NCBI RefSeq assembly: GCF_026127265.1
Contig: NZ_WWFG01000001.1
Span: 3,268,501-3,332,500 of the forward strand
DNA: 64,000 nt
Direction of reading: 5' to 3'
Source: Nostoc sp. KVJ3
GTDB lineage: Bacteria > Cyanobacteriota > Cyanobacteriia > Cyanobacteriales > Nostocaceae
Part shown: positions 52,514-61,908 of the stretch, piece by piece
Layout of the letters: the number at the start of each line of letters is the position of its first letter
How positions within the stretch are numbered: position 1 is the first letter of the stretch
The notes under the pieces: generated by a model
Told to the model about the DNA's origin: nothing
Database searches by the model: none
What the model saw: the letters and a program-made list of their open reading frames with translations, nothing else
Made by a program: the position numbers and the translations under genes

Positions 52514-53278
52514 TTAAATTGTTTCTGGGTCTATATTTAACTCTCGCAATTTTGCTGCCAAACGTTCAGCTTTTTGAGCTTCCTGTTGTGCCTTTTGTTC
52601 TGCCTGTTGTGCTTTTTGTTCTGCCTGTTGTGCCTTTTGTTCTGCCTGTTGTGCCTTTTGTTCTGCCTGTTGTGCCGTTTCTTCAGGTGTAGGGACTATT
52701 TGATCGTCTGGTGTAAAAAATCGCAATACTCCCTGATAAATTCCTAGATATAATCCTAGCTGTTTACTCCACAAATATCCTTGCTCTGAAGCTTGTAAAG
52801 GTTGATACTCTCCATCTACTAAATGAAATCCTGCAAATTCTAATGTATATGGGTCAAACCAAAAATAATCGGGTGTGCGGAAGGTATTTTGATAAATTTC
52901 TTTCTTTAAACCTTTGTCAGTATTAACTGTGGAGTTAGATAAAATTTCGAGAATGACATTTGGATATTTGCCATCTTCTTCCCACACTACCCAACTTTTA
53001 CGGGTTTTACGTTCAGTTCCCAGCACTACAAAAAAGTCTGGCCCTCTAAACTTTTCTGATTTGCGTTGGTGTGGACTGTAGTAGATAGTCAGGTTTCCCG
53101 CCGAGTAAAAATCATTTCTATCTCGCCACAACCATTCTAGACATTGCAAAAGTAAGATTATTTGTCGTAAATGCAGTTCAGTTTCCAAGGGAGGTTCATC
53201 ACTTAATAAATCACCAGGAGGAAAGATAACATCTTCGCAGATGCCTGTTTCGGAATCTAATTCTTGGGCAATCGTCAT
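52514..53278 (-). CDS. Uma2-family protein with a C-terminal AEQKAQQ coil
   Basis: A 254-residue DUF820/Uma2 protein. FRGPDFFVVLGTERKTRKSW near 75 and YPNVILEILSNSTVNTDKG near 105 carry the D/E/K nuclease core, and TPDYFWFDPYTLEFAGFHL near 134 is typical of this subfamily. After residue 195 comes a coil built of AEQKAQQ heptads encoded by 21-bp tandem repeats (tgttgtgccttttgttctgc units, about four). The number of units likely varies. Function unknown; second Uma2 gene in this window. Confidence 0.85.
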   Translation of the reverse strand: MTIAQELDSETGICEDVIFPPGDLLSDEPPLETELHLRQIILLLQCLEWLWRDRNDFYSAGNLTIYYSPHQRKSEKFRGPDFFVVLGTERKTRKSWVVWEEDGKYPNVILEILSNSTVNTDKGLKKEIYQNTFRTPDYFWFDPYTLEFAGFHLVDGEYQPLQASEQGYLWSKQLGLYLGIYQGVLRFFTPDDQIVPTPEETAQQAEQKAQQAEQKAQQAEQKAQQAEQKAQQEAQKAERLAAKLRELNIDPETI

Positions 53279-53293
53279 AGAATTGATAGGGCA

Positions 53294-53494
53294 TCAAGTA
53301 GTTAATACTAATGTACCACGGGGCGACAGGGGCGGGGCGATCGCAGTATTCATTATCTCTAACAATTCTTCCTCTGCCTCATGAACTGACTTGCAAAATT
53401 TAAAATATATATCATCCAAATCATTTACAGAGTTTGTTAATTCCGCAATACTTTCTTTCTCAACAAACCTTGTCAAAGCTGGTAGTTGTGCCAA
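53294..53494 (-). CDS. Possible small protein of 66 residues
   Basis: MAQLPALTRFVEKESIAELT, then a helical acidic stretch (NDLDDIYFKFCKSVHEAEEE) and an unstructured PPLSPRG tail from repeat-like DNA. The first 50 residues look protein-like, but no family is recognised. It would be divergent to the kinase gene, overlapping its possible upstream TTG start. I keep it with low confidence. Confidence 0.3.
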   Translation of the reverse strand: MAQLPALTRFVEKESIAELTNSVNDLDDIYFKFCKSVHEAEEELLEIMNTAIAPPLSPRGTLVLTT

Positions 53495-53524
53495 GATGAA
53501 TTTGAGGACTTAGGCAGTGACACA

Positions 53525-54904
53525 ATGTTAGGACAATTATTAGATGGACGTTACCAAGTCCTTCAAGTCTTAGGTGGAGGTGGATTTGGTCAAACTTATA
53601 TAGCCCAAGATACCCATCGGCCAGGTTTTCCGAAATGCGTTGTCAAACATCTTTTGCCCGTCACTCGTAGCCCTGAATTTCTCGAAACTGCGAGACGGCT
53701 ATTTAGCAGTGAAGCAGAAACACTAGAACAATTGGGCAACCATGACCAAATCCCTCGGCTATTAGCCTATTTTGAAGATAACCAAGAGTTCTTCTTAGTG
53801 CAAGAATTCGTTGAAGGGCATACTCTGAAAGCGGAACTCTTACCCAATCAACCTTGGACAGAATATCAAGTAATTCAACTCCTCCAACAGATGTTGGGTA
53901 TTCTGCAATTTATTCACAATCACAACGTTATCCATCGAGATATCAAGCCGGATAATATCATTAGGCGGCAACAAGACGGTAAGCTAGTGCTGATTGATTT
54001 TGGTGCAGTTAAACAAGTTCAAACTCAACTGCTTACAGTTCCAGGGCGCACGGGGGCTACTATTATTATTGGCACTCCAGGATATATGTCTACAGAACAG
54101 GGGCAAGGTAAGCCCCGTCTTAATAGCGATATTTATTCTTTGGGTATTATTGGCATCCAATCACTGACGGGGTTACATCCGATAAACTTTGAGGAAGATC
54201 CAGATACAGGAGAAATTTCTTGGCAGCATCACGCTAATGTCAGTTCTGAGTTAGCATCTGTCCTATCTAAGATGGTGCTACACCACTTTAAACAGCGCTA
54301 TCAGTCTGCGGCTGAAGTTCTACAGGTACTTAAGCATCTTGACACTAAAGTAGAACCGCCATTATCTAAATCATCATCTTTTACACAACCACCTCAACCG
54401 TCACTTTCTCCACAAAACTCAATTGGATATCCGCCTGTTTCTATCTTGTCTGCGGAAAATTACAGCCGCTTAGAAACAATTCTTTTGGAATTTGTCGGCC
54501 CTGTTGCTTCAAGATTACTACGACAAGTTGCCGTCTCAGTACCTAACTGCGAAGAATTAATTAGTCAACTAGCCCTTCATCTTCGAGGAAATCAACAAAT
54601 TGATTTTAAGAAGAAAACAATGTTTCTACTAGAGAAACCTACTCTTCTACAGGAACTTACTGTTATATCTGAAATTCAGACAAATAATGTACCAACCCAA
54701 GAACTTCAAGTAATCAACGACAGCTTTGTGCATCAGTGCGAACGCGATCTAGCTGATTTAATTGGCCCAATAGCTAAGTTCTTAGTCCAAAAAGCTGTTA
54801 AATCTTCTGGGCAAATTTCCCGTACAGAATTTGTCAAAATTTTAGCATCACAAATTCCCGAACCTCAAAAAGCTTTGCAATTTCAGCAACGCTTGCTTTC
54901 TTGA
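53525..54904 (+). CDS. Serine/threonine protein kinase with duplicated C-terminal domain
   Basis: A 459-residue Hanks-type kinase from the ATG at 53525 (MLGQLLDGRYQVLQ); a TTG at 53486 would add 13 residues. Gly loop LGGGGFGQTY, the lysine in KCVVKHL, catalytic HRDIKPDN, DFG in LIDFGAVKQ, and GTPGYMSTEQ are intact. After a Ser/Pro linker (about 275-310) there are two related helical units, LETILLEFVGPVASRLLRQV and ERDLADLIGPIAKFLVQKAV, each about 60 residues; this GPIA unit recurs in cyanobacterial kinases and cyclases. No membrane helix. Substrate unknown. Confidence 0.93.
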   Translation: MLGQLLDGRYQVLQVLGGGGFGQTYIAQDTHRPGFPKCVVKHLLPVTRSPEFLETARRLFSSEAETLEQLGNHDQIPRLLAYFEDNQEFFLVQEFVEGHTLKAELLPNQPWTEYQVIQLLQQMLGILQFIHNHNVIHRDIKPDNIIRRQQDGKLVLIDFGAVKQVQTQLLTVPGRTGATIIIGTPGYMSTEQGQGKPRLNSDIYSLGIIGIQSLTGLHPINFEEDPDTGEISWQHHANVSSELASVLSKMVLHHFKQRYQSAAEVLQVLKHLDTKVEPPLSKSSSFTQPPQPSLSPQNSIGYPPVSILSAENYSRLETILLEFVGPVASRLLRQVAVSVPNCEELISQLALHLRGNQQIDFKKKTMFLLEKPTLLQELTVISEIQTNNVPTQELQVINDSFVHQCERDLADLIGPIAKFLVQKAVKSSGQISRTEFVKILASQIPEPQKALQFQQRLLS

Positions 54905-54952
54905 TATTTTAAATATTGCGTTTTTTCTGCGTTAACTACAAATCAACAATTA

Positions 54953-55866
54953 CTAGCTCTGGTTATTCAGCATCTCCAGAGCTATTTTTAAACTAGCTTT
55001 CATCCGATTAAATGCTTCTGCTAACCCACCAATCTCATCATTAGAGCTTTCTTCAAAATCAGCACTCATATCACCAACACTAACTTTTTGGGCTATTTTT
55101 TCAATCCTTCTGAGCCTCTGAATTACATATTTTTTGATTAAGAAGTTAATTAAGAAAACTACGATCGCAAAGATCGTAATTAAAAGTCCCATGAGTAACG
55201 TCCAAGATCGTTGGGCATTGGCAAAAATATCTTGAGAAGGAACAGAGATGATTTGAGCAGAAACAATCTGATTGAGTTGCCAGCCAAAACCATTTTCTGA
55301 ACCATAATTTACCAATTGACTTTTCGGAGCCTGATCTGGTGTAGAATGACATCGCAGACATTTCTGTTGTGTAATCTTTAGTGGTTGAGCAATATAAAAT
55401 ACTTCGCCTTCTGACAATTTACGAAAGCCTGTAATTTCTTGAAGTTTGGAGTCGTTACGAAACCTTTCTACAAGTTGAGTTTCAAAAATATCAGCTTTAT
55501 CTGCTAAATTAGTTGGATTAATTGTTGCATCTTTATGAAAAAAGTTTTCAAATTCGGGCTTTTTACGAAAATTCTCAAAAACTTCTTTAGAGGAAAAAGT
55601 TGGTACAACTTCCGGCATGAACGTTGGGTTGGTGTCTAGTTTCGGCTCTAATAGGGATCTATCCGATTTTGTGTATAATCTCTAACTGCGTTCACCATTT
55701 GGATGAGAATCTGCGCTTGAGAAGTTACTTCATTTTGCGCTCTCCCCTGAAGTACACTGGATAAGGCAACGCCACTTCCCACAATACTGATTATGAAAAC
55801 TAATATTAAAAGTAAGTTAAATTTAGCACCTATTTTTAAGTTTTTTAACGTAATGTTGTTTAACAT
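54953..55866 (-). pseudogene. DUF3365 haem-sensor/HAMP protein with a 1-nt frameshift
   Basis: Residues 1-72 (from 55866) hold a signal-anchor helix (GAKFNLLLILVFIISIVGSG) and the start of a DUF3365 domain (AQILIQMVNAVRDYTQNRID). The frame then stops at PY*, and the next phase continues with PLLEPKLDTNP-like text into PEVVPTFSSKEVFENFRK. A one-base loss in gatccc near 55660-55665 explains it. The rest has a haem c-type CLRCH motif, a second helix (WTLLMGLLITIFAIVVFLIN) and a HAMP domain, then ends without an output domain. Joined length is about 300 residues. It is divergent from the PhnD-like gene. Confidence 0.72.
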
Positions 55867-56044
55867 AACCTAACTAACGAAGGTGGTGTCTGAGTTTGTC
55901 TAATATTTATTTATACTTGTTAGAAAGCATCTCAACAATATTTAAATAAATATTAATTTTTTTCTGCAACATAACCTACTTAGGCAGCAGTAAAGCCGAT
56001 CTAAATTAGTCCTGAAAACCAAGTTATTTACTTAAGCATAATTA

Positions 56045-56902
56045 GTGATGTTTTTGCGATTTCCCCGACGTTTATTTCTGTTTCATCTGCTAGGTTTTAC
56101 ATTTGCTGCTTGCAAAACACAAGACGGGGTTGAAGGTACGTTAACTATTGGCGTAATAAACTATGGTGGAGGCGAACAGATAATTAATCAATATGCTAAA
56201 TTTAATAGTTATTTGGGTGAAAAAACAAACTCATATATTCAACTAGAGCCTGTTTTTAATGAAAATAGAGCAGTTGAACGCCTTCAGGCTCGTGCTTGGT
56301 CATTGGTATTTGCTCCACCGGGTTTAGCGGCGATCGCGATCGCCCGTCACCAATATATTCCTCTATTTCCTTTAATCGGTATTAGCAATTTACGCTCAAT
56401 CTTCGTTGTTCGTAAAGACAATCCGATCGCTGATTTGAAACAACTCCAAGGTAAAACAGTGGCTTTAGGTCAGCTAGGTTCTGCCACCGGATATTATTTT
56501 CCTCTTTACAATCTTTACGGTACAACACTAGCTGAGATCCTATTTGCACCCACACCTAAAGCTGCACTAGAATCGGTAGCCCAAGGAAAAGCGATCGCTT
56601 GTGCTGTCTCTGAGGCAGAATTGGCTCTCTATGCTTCACAGTTAAGATCGACCGAATTTCGCATCCTATTTAAAGACCCTCACTATGTACCATTAGGCGT
56701 AGTCTTGATTGGGCCTAACGTAGAAAGTAACCGCCAAGAGTTCATCCGCAAAGTGATGAGTGATTCGCCTTCTGGTTTAGCTCAAGAAGTGGGGTATGTA
56801 CCCAATGGACAAGTACCAGATTACAAATACATGATTTCTGTAGTTGATCGGGTTAGTTCTATTACTTCTAAGCTACAAAATAAGCCGGTTCGATTGTTTT
56901 AA
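56045..56902 (+). CDS. PhnD-like substrate-binding lipoprotein
   Basis: A 285-residue periplasmic-binding-protein fold of the PhnD/phosphonate family. The leader FLFHLLGFTFAAC has a lipobox-like FAAC. TLTIGVINYGGGEQIINQYA, the ligand loop KTVALGQLGSATGYYFPLYN and AVSEAELALYASQL follow the family order. No permease or ATPase gene is adjacent, so it may serve as a sensor partner rather than a transporter; many cyanobacterial PhnD-like proteins lie next to sensor genes, as here with the broken DUF3365/HAMP gene. Ligand unknown. Confidence 0.85.
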   Translation: MMFLRFPRRLFLFHLLGFTFAACKTQDGVEGTLTIGVINYGGGEQIINQYAKFNSYLGEKTNSYIQLEPVFNENRAVERLQARAWSLVFAPPGLAAIAIARHQYIPLFPLIGISNLRSIFVVRKDNPIADLKQLQGKTVALGQLGSATGYYFPLYNLYGTTLAEILFAPTPKAALESVAQGKAIACAVSEAELALYASQLRSTEFRILFKDPHYVPLGVVLIGPNVESNRQEFIRKVMSDSPSGLAQEVGYVPNGQVPDYKYMISVVDRVSSITSKLQNKPVRLF

Positions 56903-56921
56903 TTGACATCATAGTGATTGC

Positions 56922-57692
56922 TCAAAAAAATAATTTAAATCGTGCTAGCTGGTTTTGAATAGTTTCTGTCAGGATTTTATTTAGTTCTGTGGTGTCTTGG
57001 AATTGCAAAATTTGCTGTGTAGGTAAGTCGAAGGGGAATTGTCCTTCAATGTCTGGACGTTGCATTTGTGCTAGTACAATCTGTTCAGATCGCTTACTTT
57101 GGATGGCATAGCCAATCTCAATACACACATTGGGACTGGGAATTAATTGGGGGGTTTCTTTACCGTCAATACTCGCGATGGGCGTGGTGTCAGCGATAAA
57201 TAACAAACTCTTACGGATTTTTCGCATGATCGTGCGGTTAATCCTGACAGTAGCACCACTAGGGCGAGAGGATTCTACTAATGTTAGAGGAAGGCGCGAT
57301 CGCAAGTTTAGACTATCTAAACTTTTTCGTAGTTCTTCTCTGAGAGCATTAGTCGCTGCAACATATTCAGTTTGATAGGATAAAAAAATCGTTGGTTCTA
57401 ACTGAGCTAACAGTGCTTGTTTAGTAAAATAGATTTCATGACTAATTAAGTCAATGTTGGCAACGCAATAGCCACCACTACCTTCAATATAAAATTCAAT
57501 ATTTTCCCCTTCTAGATAGCGCCCAAACCAAATTGATTTCTTAACTTCGTCGCTTTCTTCCAAAAAGTCTGCTCGCAATGCCGATCTCAGCAAGCTTTTT
57601 TTGCTTAAGCGAATGTCTGGGGGACGTTTTTCTAGTTCTGGAATCGGTTCGTAATCCTGTAGATACCACGCTCTGAGCGCAATAATTGACAT
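56922..57692 (-). CDS. TIR-like nucleotide-binding protein
   Basis: A 256-residue protein. The N-terminal 100 residues are not recognised. From about 103 (TIFLSYQTEYVAATNALREE) to the end it resembles predicted TIR-like nucleotide-binding proteins: IRKSLLFIADTTPIAS near 169, SPNVCIEIGYAIQSKRSEQI near 190, and FPFDLPTQQILQFQD near 222. E in CIEIGYA fits the position of the NADase Glu in such domains, though I cannot verify the fold. These effectors often work in abortive infection. It is a single gene with no visible sensor partner. Confidence 0.65.
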   Translation of the reverse strand: MSIIALRAWYLQDYEPIPELEKRPPDIRLSKKSLLRSALRADFLEESDEVKKSIWFGRYLEGENIEFYIEGSGGYCVANIDLISHEIYFTKQALLAQLEPTIFLSYQTEYVAATNALREELRKSLDSLNLRSRLPLTLVESSRPSGATVRINRTIMRKIRKSLLFIADTTPIASIDGKETPQLIPSPNVCIEIGYAIQSKRSEQIVLAQMQRPDIEGQFPFDLPTQQILQFQDTTELNKILTETIQNQLARFKLFF

Positions 57693-58190
57693 AAGGCGCT
57701 ATTTAAACTGTTTTTCAATCTTTAGCTTAGTATAATCTTACACCAAGATTAGTCCATATCTGAGACTTCTTTATAAACACAACAACACCCAAACTTCTAC
57801 TCGCTGAATCATCTCCTCTCCTTATTTATCATAGTTAGGGATGTAATAACTCTCATCGCTTGTCTTAAACAAGTTATAAAAATCAGTTACAGCGCCCCCT
57901 AATCTTCCACATTTGAGGAAATAGCAGTTTTCGCGTTGGGTGTTGCTGTGTTTCGACGAGACAGATGTAAGTTAAACAGCGTCTTCATACCTCTTAATTA
58001 CGATTCCAAATGCAGCTGTTATATCTGCCAAGGAAGCTTACTTATTAGCTTCATTTATTAGATTATCACCTCTGGATAGGAGCGATTTTTTTTGCAACTA
58101 AACTTTACTTTTGACGGATTTTGAAGTTTTGAAATTAAAATTTTGTAATATTATGAAAATAAGTTGAAACATTGATTTATTTCTTGACCT
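57693..58190. other. Spacer with no gene
   Basis: About 500 bp of AT-rich DNA with no supported frame, RNA or repeat. The promoter of the TIR-like gene should lie at its left end. Confidence 0.45.
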
Positions 58191-60983
58191 TTAGTGGTCT
58201 ATTTTAGCTGGAGGTTTTACGGGGATTTCAATCCAGAACTCTGTGCCTTTACCAGGTTCTGAAATGCACTCCATTATTCCACCATGTTTTTCGACAATAA
58301 TCTGATAGCTGATTGCTAATCCCAAACCTGTACCCTTCCCCACAGGTTTTGTAGTATAAAACGGGTCAAAAATTCGCTTTTTAACTTCTAGAGTCATTCC
58401 AGGCCCATTATCACTAATCCGAATTAATAAACGAGAGTTATCTGCCGAGACTCTAGTGGAAATGTGGATAGTAGGCATTGGGTATTTAGCATTCTGTTTC
58501 TCTGCCTTATTCCCCATTCCCCATTCTCCATTCCTCATACTTTGGCTGCCCTTAGTATAAGTTACCCATTTCCCATTCCCCATTTCCAGGGCATCTATAG
58601 CATTACTGAAAATATTCATAAATACCTGATTCATTTGACCGGCATAGCATTCTACCAATGGGATATTGCCATAGTCCTTGATTACCTCAATACCAGGAAA
58701 TTCACCACTTTCTTTCAGCTGATGTTGTAAAATTAATAAGGTGCTGTCAATGCCTTCATGCAAATCAACGCGCTTGTTTTCAGCCTCATCTAAGCGAGAA
58801 AAATTGCGTAACGACAACACTATTGAACGGATGCGATCGCTTCCTACTTGCATTGAGGTGATGATTTTGGGGAGGTCTTCTATCAAAAACTCAAAATCGA
58901 TGGCTTTGATCGCAGCGCTAATTTCACTATGAGGATCGGGATAATATAGCTGGTAGAGGCGTAAAATTTCTAGCAGTTGTTCAATATAGTCACTCGCGTG
59001 GCACAAATTACCGTAGATAAAGTTAACGGGGTTATTGATTTCGTGGGCGATACCCGCTACCAACTGTCCTAAGCCGGACATTTTTTCGGTTTGAATCAAT
59101 CTTGTCTGTGTTTCTTGGAGTTCGTGTAGAGTCTGCCCTAACTGTACAGCTTTAGTTCTGGCTTCAGTTTCGGCATTACAGGTTTGTTCGTAGAGTTGTG
59201 CTTGTTGAATAGCGATCGCAGCCTGATCTCCTAGCTGTTGCAATAAATCAATTTCTGCATCCTGCCAATCTCTGGGAGCATTACATTCATGGGCAATTAG
59301 TAAGCCCCATAGTTCCATACCTATATTAATTGGAACTATTAAGTTTGCTTGAACTTGCAGACTTTGCAAAAACTCTCGATGACAATCACTTAAAGAATCC
59401 GTTGAAACGTTGTTAATTGTCCGTACTCTCCCCTGAGAGTATAAATACATATGATCGTCAGGAAAGCATTTCAGTGGTGCATTCAATCCCAAAACTGACT
59501 GCCAATCACCATTAATCTCTTCCACAATCACCGATTTACTCTTCAGTTGCATTATCACCACCCGATCTGAATTTAGCAGTGAGCGAACTTCGCGAACGAT
59601 AGTTTGCAAGGTTGTCTGCAAGTCTAATGTTCTGCGGATCTGCTCTGTTACTTGCTTGATTACCTTAGTGATTAGTAATGATTTTTCGAGTTCAGCAGTT
59701 TGTTCTTGCACCCGCAGTTCGAGGTTGGCATTCAGGTCTTGTACCTCTTTATACATTTGCTTTTGCTGAATTGCCATTGAAAAATGATCGTACAAGGCTT
59801 GCGCCAATGTTATGTCTTCCTGTTTCCACTCAGGTGCTTGCCCCTTTTTTTGCTCTCGCCAAACCTCAAAGGAAAGTTGGGGTAAAAGTTGTCGCCGATT
59901 TTGTTCGCATTGTCCTGCCCACAAAATTTCTGTTTCAAATTCAGCGCGGAAAATGCTTAATACACCGATAAATTTTTCTCGGAAATGTAGGGGAATCACC
60001 ATCAGTCCGCGAATTTGAGTAGAACGGAACGCTAAAGCCAAAACTCGCAAATGTGGTTCTTTATAGAGGTCAGAGGTTGCCAAAATACTACCTGGTTTAC
60101 ACTCGGACATCCAACTTTGCCAAATGGGATGCTGTTCGATAATACTGTTATCTAATTCGTAGGGGAGTGTCGGTTGGTCGCCCCAGGTGTATAGTTCCCG
60201 ACTCTGTTCAATGTAAAGCCTACCACCTACTCCACTGAATGCGGTAATAACTTCTTCAAGTGCCCCCTGTAATTGGATTGTTGGTAGTTTATGCAATAGT
60301 GTGGTGATTTGGTTAACAGTAGCTTCTCGCTTTTGCTGGCTAAGAGCTTCAGTGAGTAAATTACTTTGAGCGATCGCGATCGTCACCTGATCGACTACTT
60401 GCTGCAATACTTTCAGTTCCGGCTTTAAAATCTTTCGCGGTTCGGTATGGTGAGATACCAACAATCCCCACAATTTAGGCTTTGCCAATTGTTCTTGGGG
60501 ATCGCGATCTAAAATTGGCACTACTAAAGAAGATTGCACACCCATCGCCTGTAAGTATTGAATATGGCACGGGTCTACTTGGCGATAGTGGATATTAGTT
60601 TGTAGGCGTTTGCCAGTTTCTTTTGATTGTAGAGGCGCTAGCCCGATCTTCCCGTTTGCCACATCAATAATCGAACGTTGCTGTACTAACAAAAACATCT
60701 CTCTGGCTGCTTCGGGAATATCATGAACTGGGAAGCGCAACCCCAACAAGGATGGCAAACGCTCGTTATCAATAGATTCAGCAATGACTTCACCACTATC
60801 ATCAGCATCAAACCGATATACCTTGACTCGATCTGCACGTAAAAATGACCGTACTTCAGTAACGGTACTTGTTAATATTTCTTGAAGATCGAGCGATCGC
60901 CTGATCTGCTCGATCATCCGGTTCAGTAAACTTTCTTGGTTTAAGCTTTGCTGTAACCCGTTTGGTTGCTCGATAGATGTCAT
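58191..60983 (-). CDS. Multi-GAF sensor histidine kinase with a repeat-derived insert
   Basis: A 930-residue soluble kinase. GAF1 (about 25-195) has RFPVHDIPEAAREMF and VDPCHIQYLQAMGV; the Cys-His pair is in the place used for bilin attachment by cyanobacteriochromes. GAF2 (about 225-395) is more degenerate. A coil leads to GAF3 (about 445-600) with DCHREFLQSLQVQANLIVPI. The H box is GIAHEINNPVNFIYGN, the N box VFMNIFSNAIDALE, and the G boxes ISDNGPGM and GKGTGLGLAISYQI. Between the N and G1 boxes a 35-residue insert (GNGKWVTYTKGSQS and on) comes from the cattccccattcc-type repeat. No response regulator is adjacent. Confidence 0.88.
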   Translation of the reverse strand: MTSIEQPNGLQQSLNQESLLNRMIEQIRRSLDLQEILTSTVTEVRSFLRADRVKVYRFDADDSGEVIAESIDNERLPSLLGLRFPVHDIPEAAREMFLLVQQRSIIDVANGKIGLAPLQSKETGKRLQTNIHYRQVDPCHIQYLQAMGVQSSLVVPILDRDPQEQLAKPKLWGLLVSHHTEPRKILKPELKVLQQVVDQVTIAIAQSNLLTEALSQQKREATVNQITTLLHKLPTIQLQGALEEVITAFSGVGGRLYIEQSRELYTWGDQPTLPYELDNSIIEQHPIWQSWMSECKPGSILATSDLYKEPHLRVLALAFRSTQIRGLMVIPLHFREKFIGVLSIFRAEFETEILWAGQCEQNRRQLLPQLSFEVWREQKKGQAPEWKQEDITLAQALYDHFSMAIQQKQMYKEVQDLNANLELRVQEQTAELEKSLLITKVIKQVTEQIRRTLDLQTTLQTIVREVRSLLNSDRVVIMQLKSKSVIVEEINGDWQSVLGLNAPLKCFPDDHMYLYSQGRVRTINNVSTDSLSDCHREFLQSLQVQANLIVPINIGMELWGLLIAHECNAPRDWQDAEIDLLQQLGDQAAIAIQQAQLYEQTCNAETEARTKAVQLGQTLHELQETQTRLIQTEKMSGLGQLVAGIAHEINNPVNFIYGNLCHASDYIEQLLEILRLYQLYYPDPHSEISAAIKAIDFEFLIEDLPKIITSMQVGSDRIRSIVLSLRNFSRLDEAENKRVDLHEGIDSTLLILQHQLKESGEFPGIEVIKDYGNIPLVECYAGQMNQVFMNIFSNAIDALEMGNGKWVTYTKGSQSMRNGEWGMGNKAEKQNAKYPMPTIHISTRVSADNSRLLIRISDNGPGMTLEVKKRIFDPFYTTKPVGKGTGLGLAISYQIIVEKHGGIMECISEPGKGTEFWIEIPVKPPAKIDH

Positions 60984-61149
60984 TGCTTATATACACCAGA
61001 ACTTAAGTATAGTTTTTCTTATAATTGTCCCTAATCAGAATTTTCAACTTCCAATGCCTTGATTTTCATTCTATTTCCATAAATTTATGCTACAAAGACC
61101 TTGCGTGGGGCGTACATCTGTTGCAAAGATTTTTGGAAATAGATCGATT

Positions 61150-61265
61150 AGAGGATGTTTGAAAAGGATTAGATATTTTGCTTGCTCTCCGTAACCCAGC
61201 CAAATTTGATTTAGGAAGATATCAAAGCACTTGGTGCATCATTAGGGACTTTTCAAATATCCTCT
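61150..61265. mobile_element. MITE family A copy 4 (116 bp, shortened)
   Basis: agaggatgtttgaaaag and the complement of ttttcaaatatcctct are the ends, with one mismatch. The G/C-tract middle of the other copies is replaced by unrelated sequence, so only the ends are shared. Confidence 0.65.
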
Positions 61266-61467
61266 CAAGTCTCAAGTAAAGAAAATTTTAATTATTGACA
61301 CTAAATAGATTTTATATTCTCAATCATTAAATTATTTCAGTATTTATACTTAAAAAATATCTTTGTTATTGCCTTAAATTAAAAATATTTTCCCCCTTTT
61401 TGCCCTGAAATATCCTCCCAAGACCGCACTGACTACCCTGAAAAAGCTATCCATTGCCGGGATATTT

Positions 61468-61507
61468 CTTAAGATTTGCAAGAGCGATCGTTATTGCAAA
61501 TCTTAAG
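61468..61507. repeat. 14-bp perfect inverted repeat around a GCGATCG core
   Basis: cttaagatttgcaa at 61468-61481 and its exact complement at 61494-61507 flank gagcgatcgtta. It lies far from any start codon, so an operator role is unlikely; it may be a hairpin relic or miniature element. Confidence 0.65.
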
Positions 61508-61908
61508 CTTTCAATTTCCATTATCTATTCTCAATAACAATGATTTTTTATCGATAAAAATGGCTATTTAATCAATCTAGCAAAAGAATCCAAGCATTAT
61601 AAGTCTTAGAAAAAATTCTTTTAAAATTGTTCAAGATGTAATCCTTTTTCACAAAAATCTTGATAAATATAGATTTATCGTAAGAATATAGTATTGTGCG
61701 TATTTATATCATTATTAAAGTTAAATAGGATATCTAATAGATTAAATTGTCTTTAATTCACTGTTTATTAAGTAGGGTTAGTAAGGTTCAAGCTTTAACT
61801 GAGTGGTATTGAATTATTGGCGAATTTTTCAAGATATTTGGCTGGAAAATGTTCCTCTTCTCCGTCTAATTTGCTGATTTTATCTAAAATTTAGCTATTT
61901 TGATGAAA

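Larger units (their letters stand above)
60984..61908. other. Long AT-rich spacer with two repeats
   Basis: About 925 bp with no frame worth calling. It contains MITE family A copy 4 (61150-61265) and a 14-bp-arm palindrome at 61468-61507. The rest is very AT-rich, with no terminator I can support. Confidence 0.5.
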
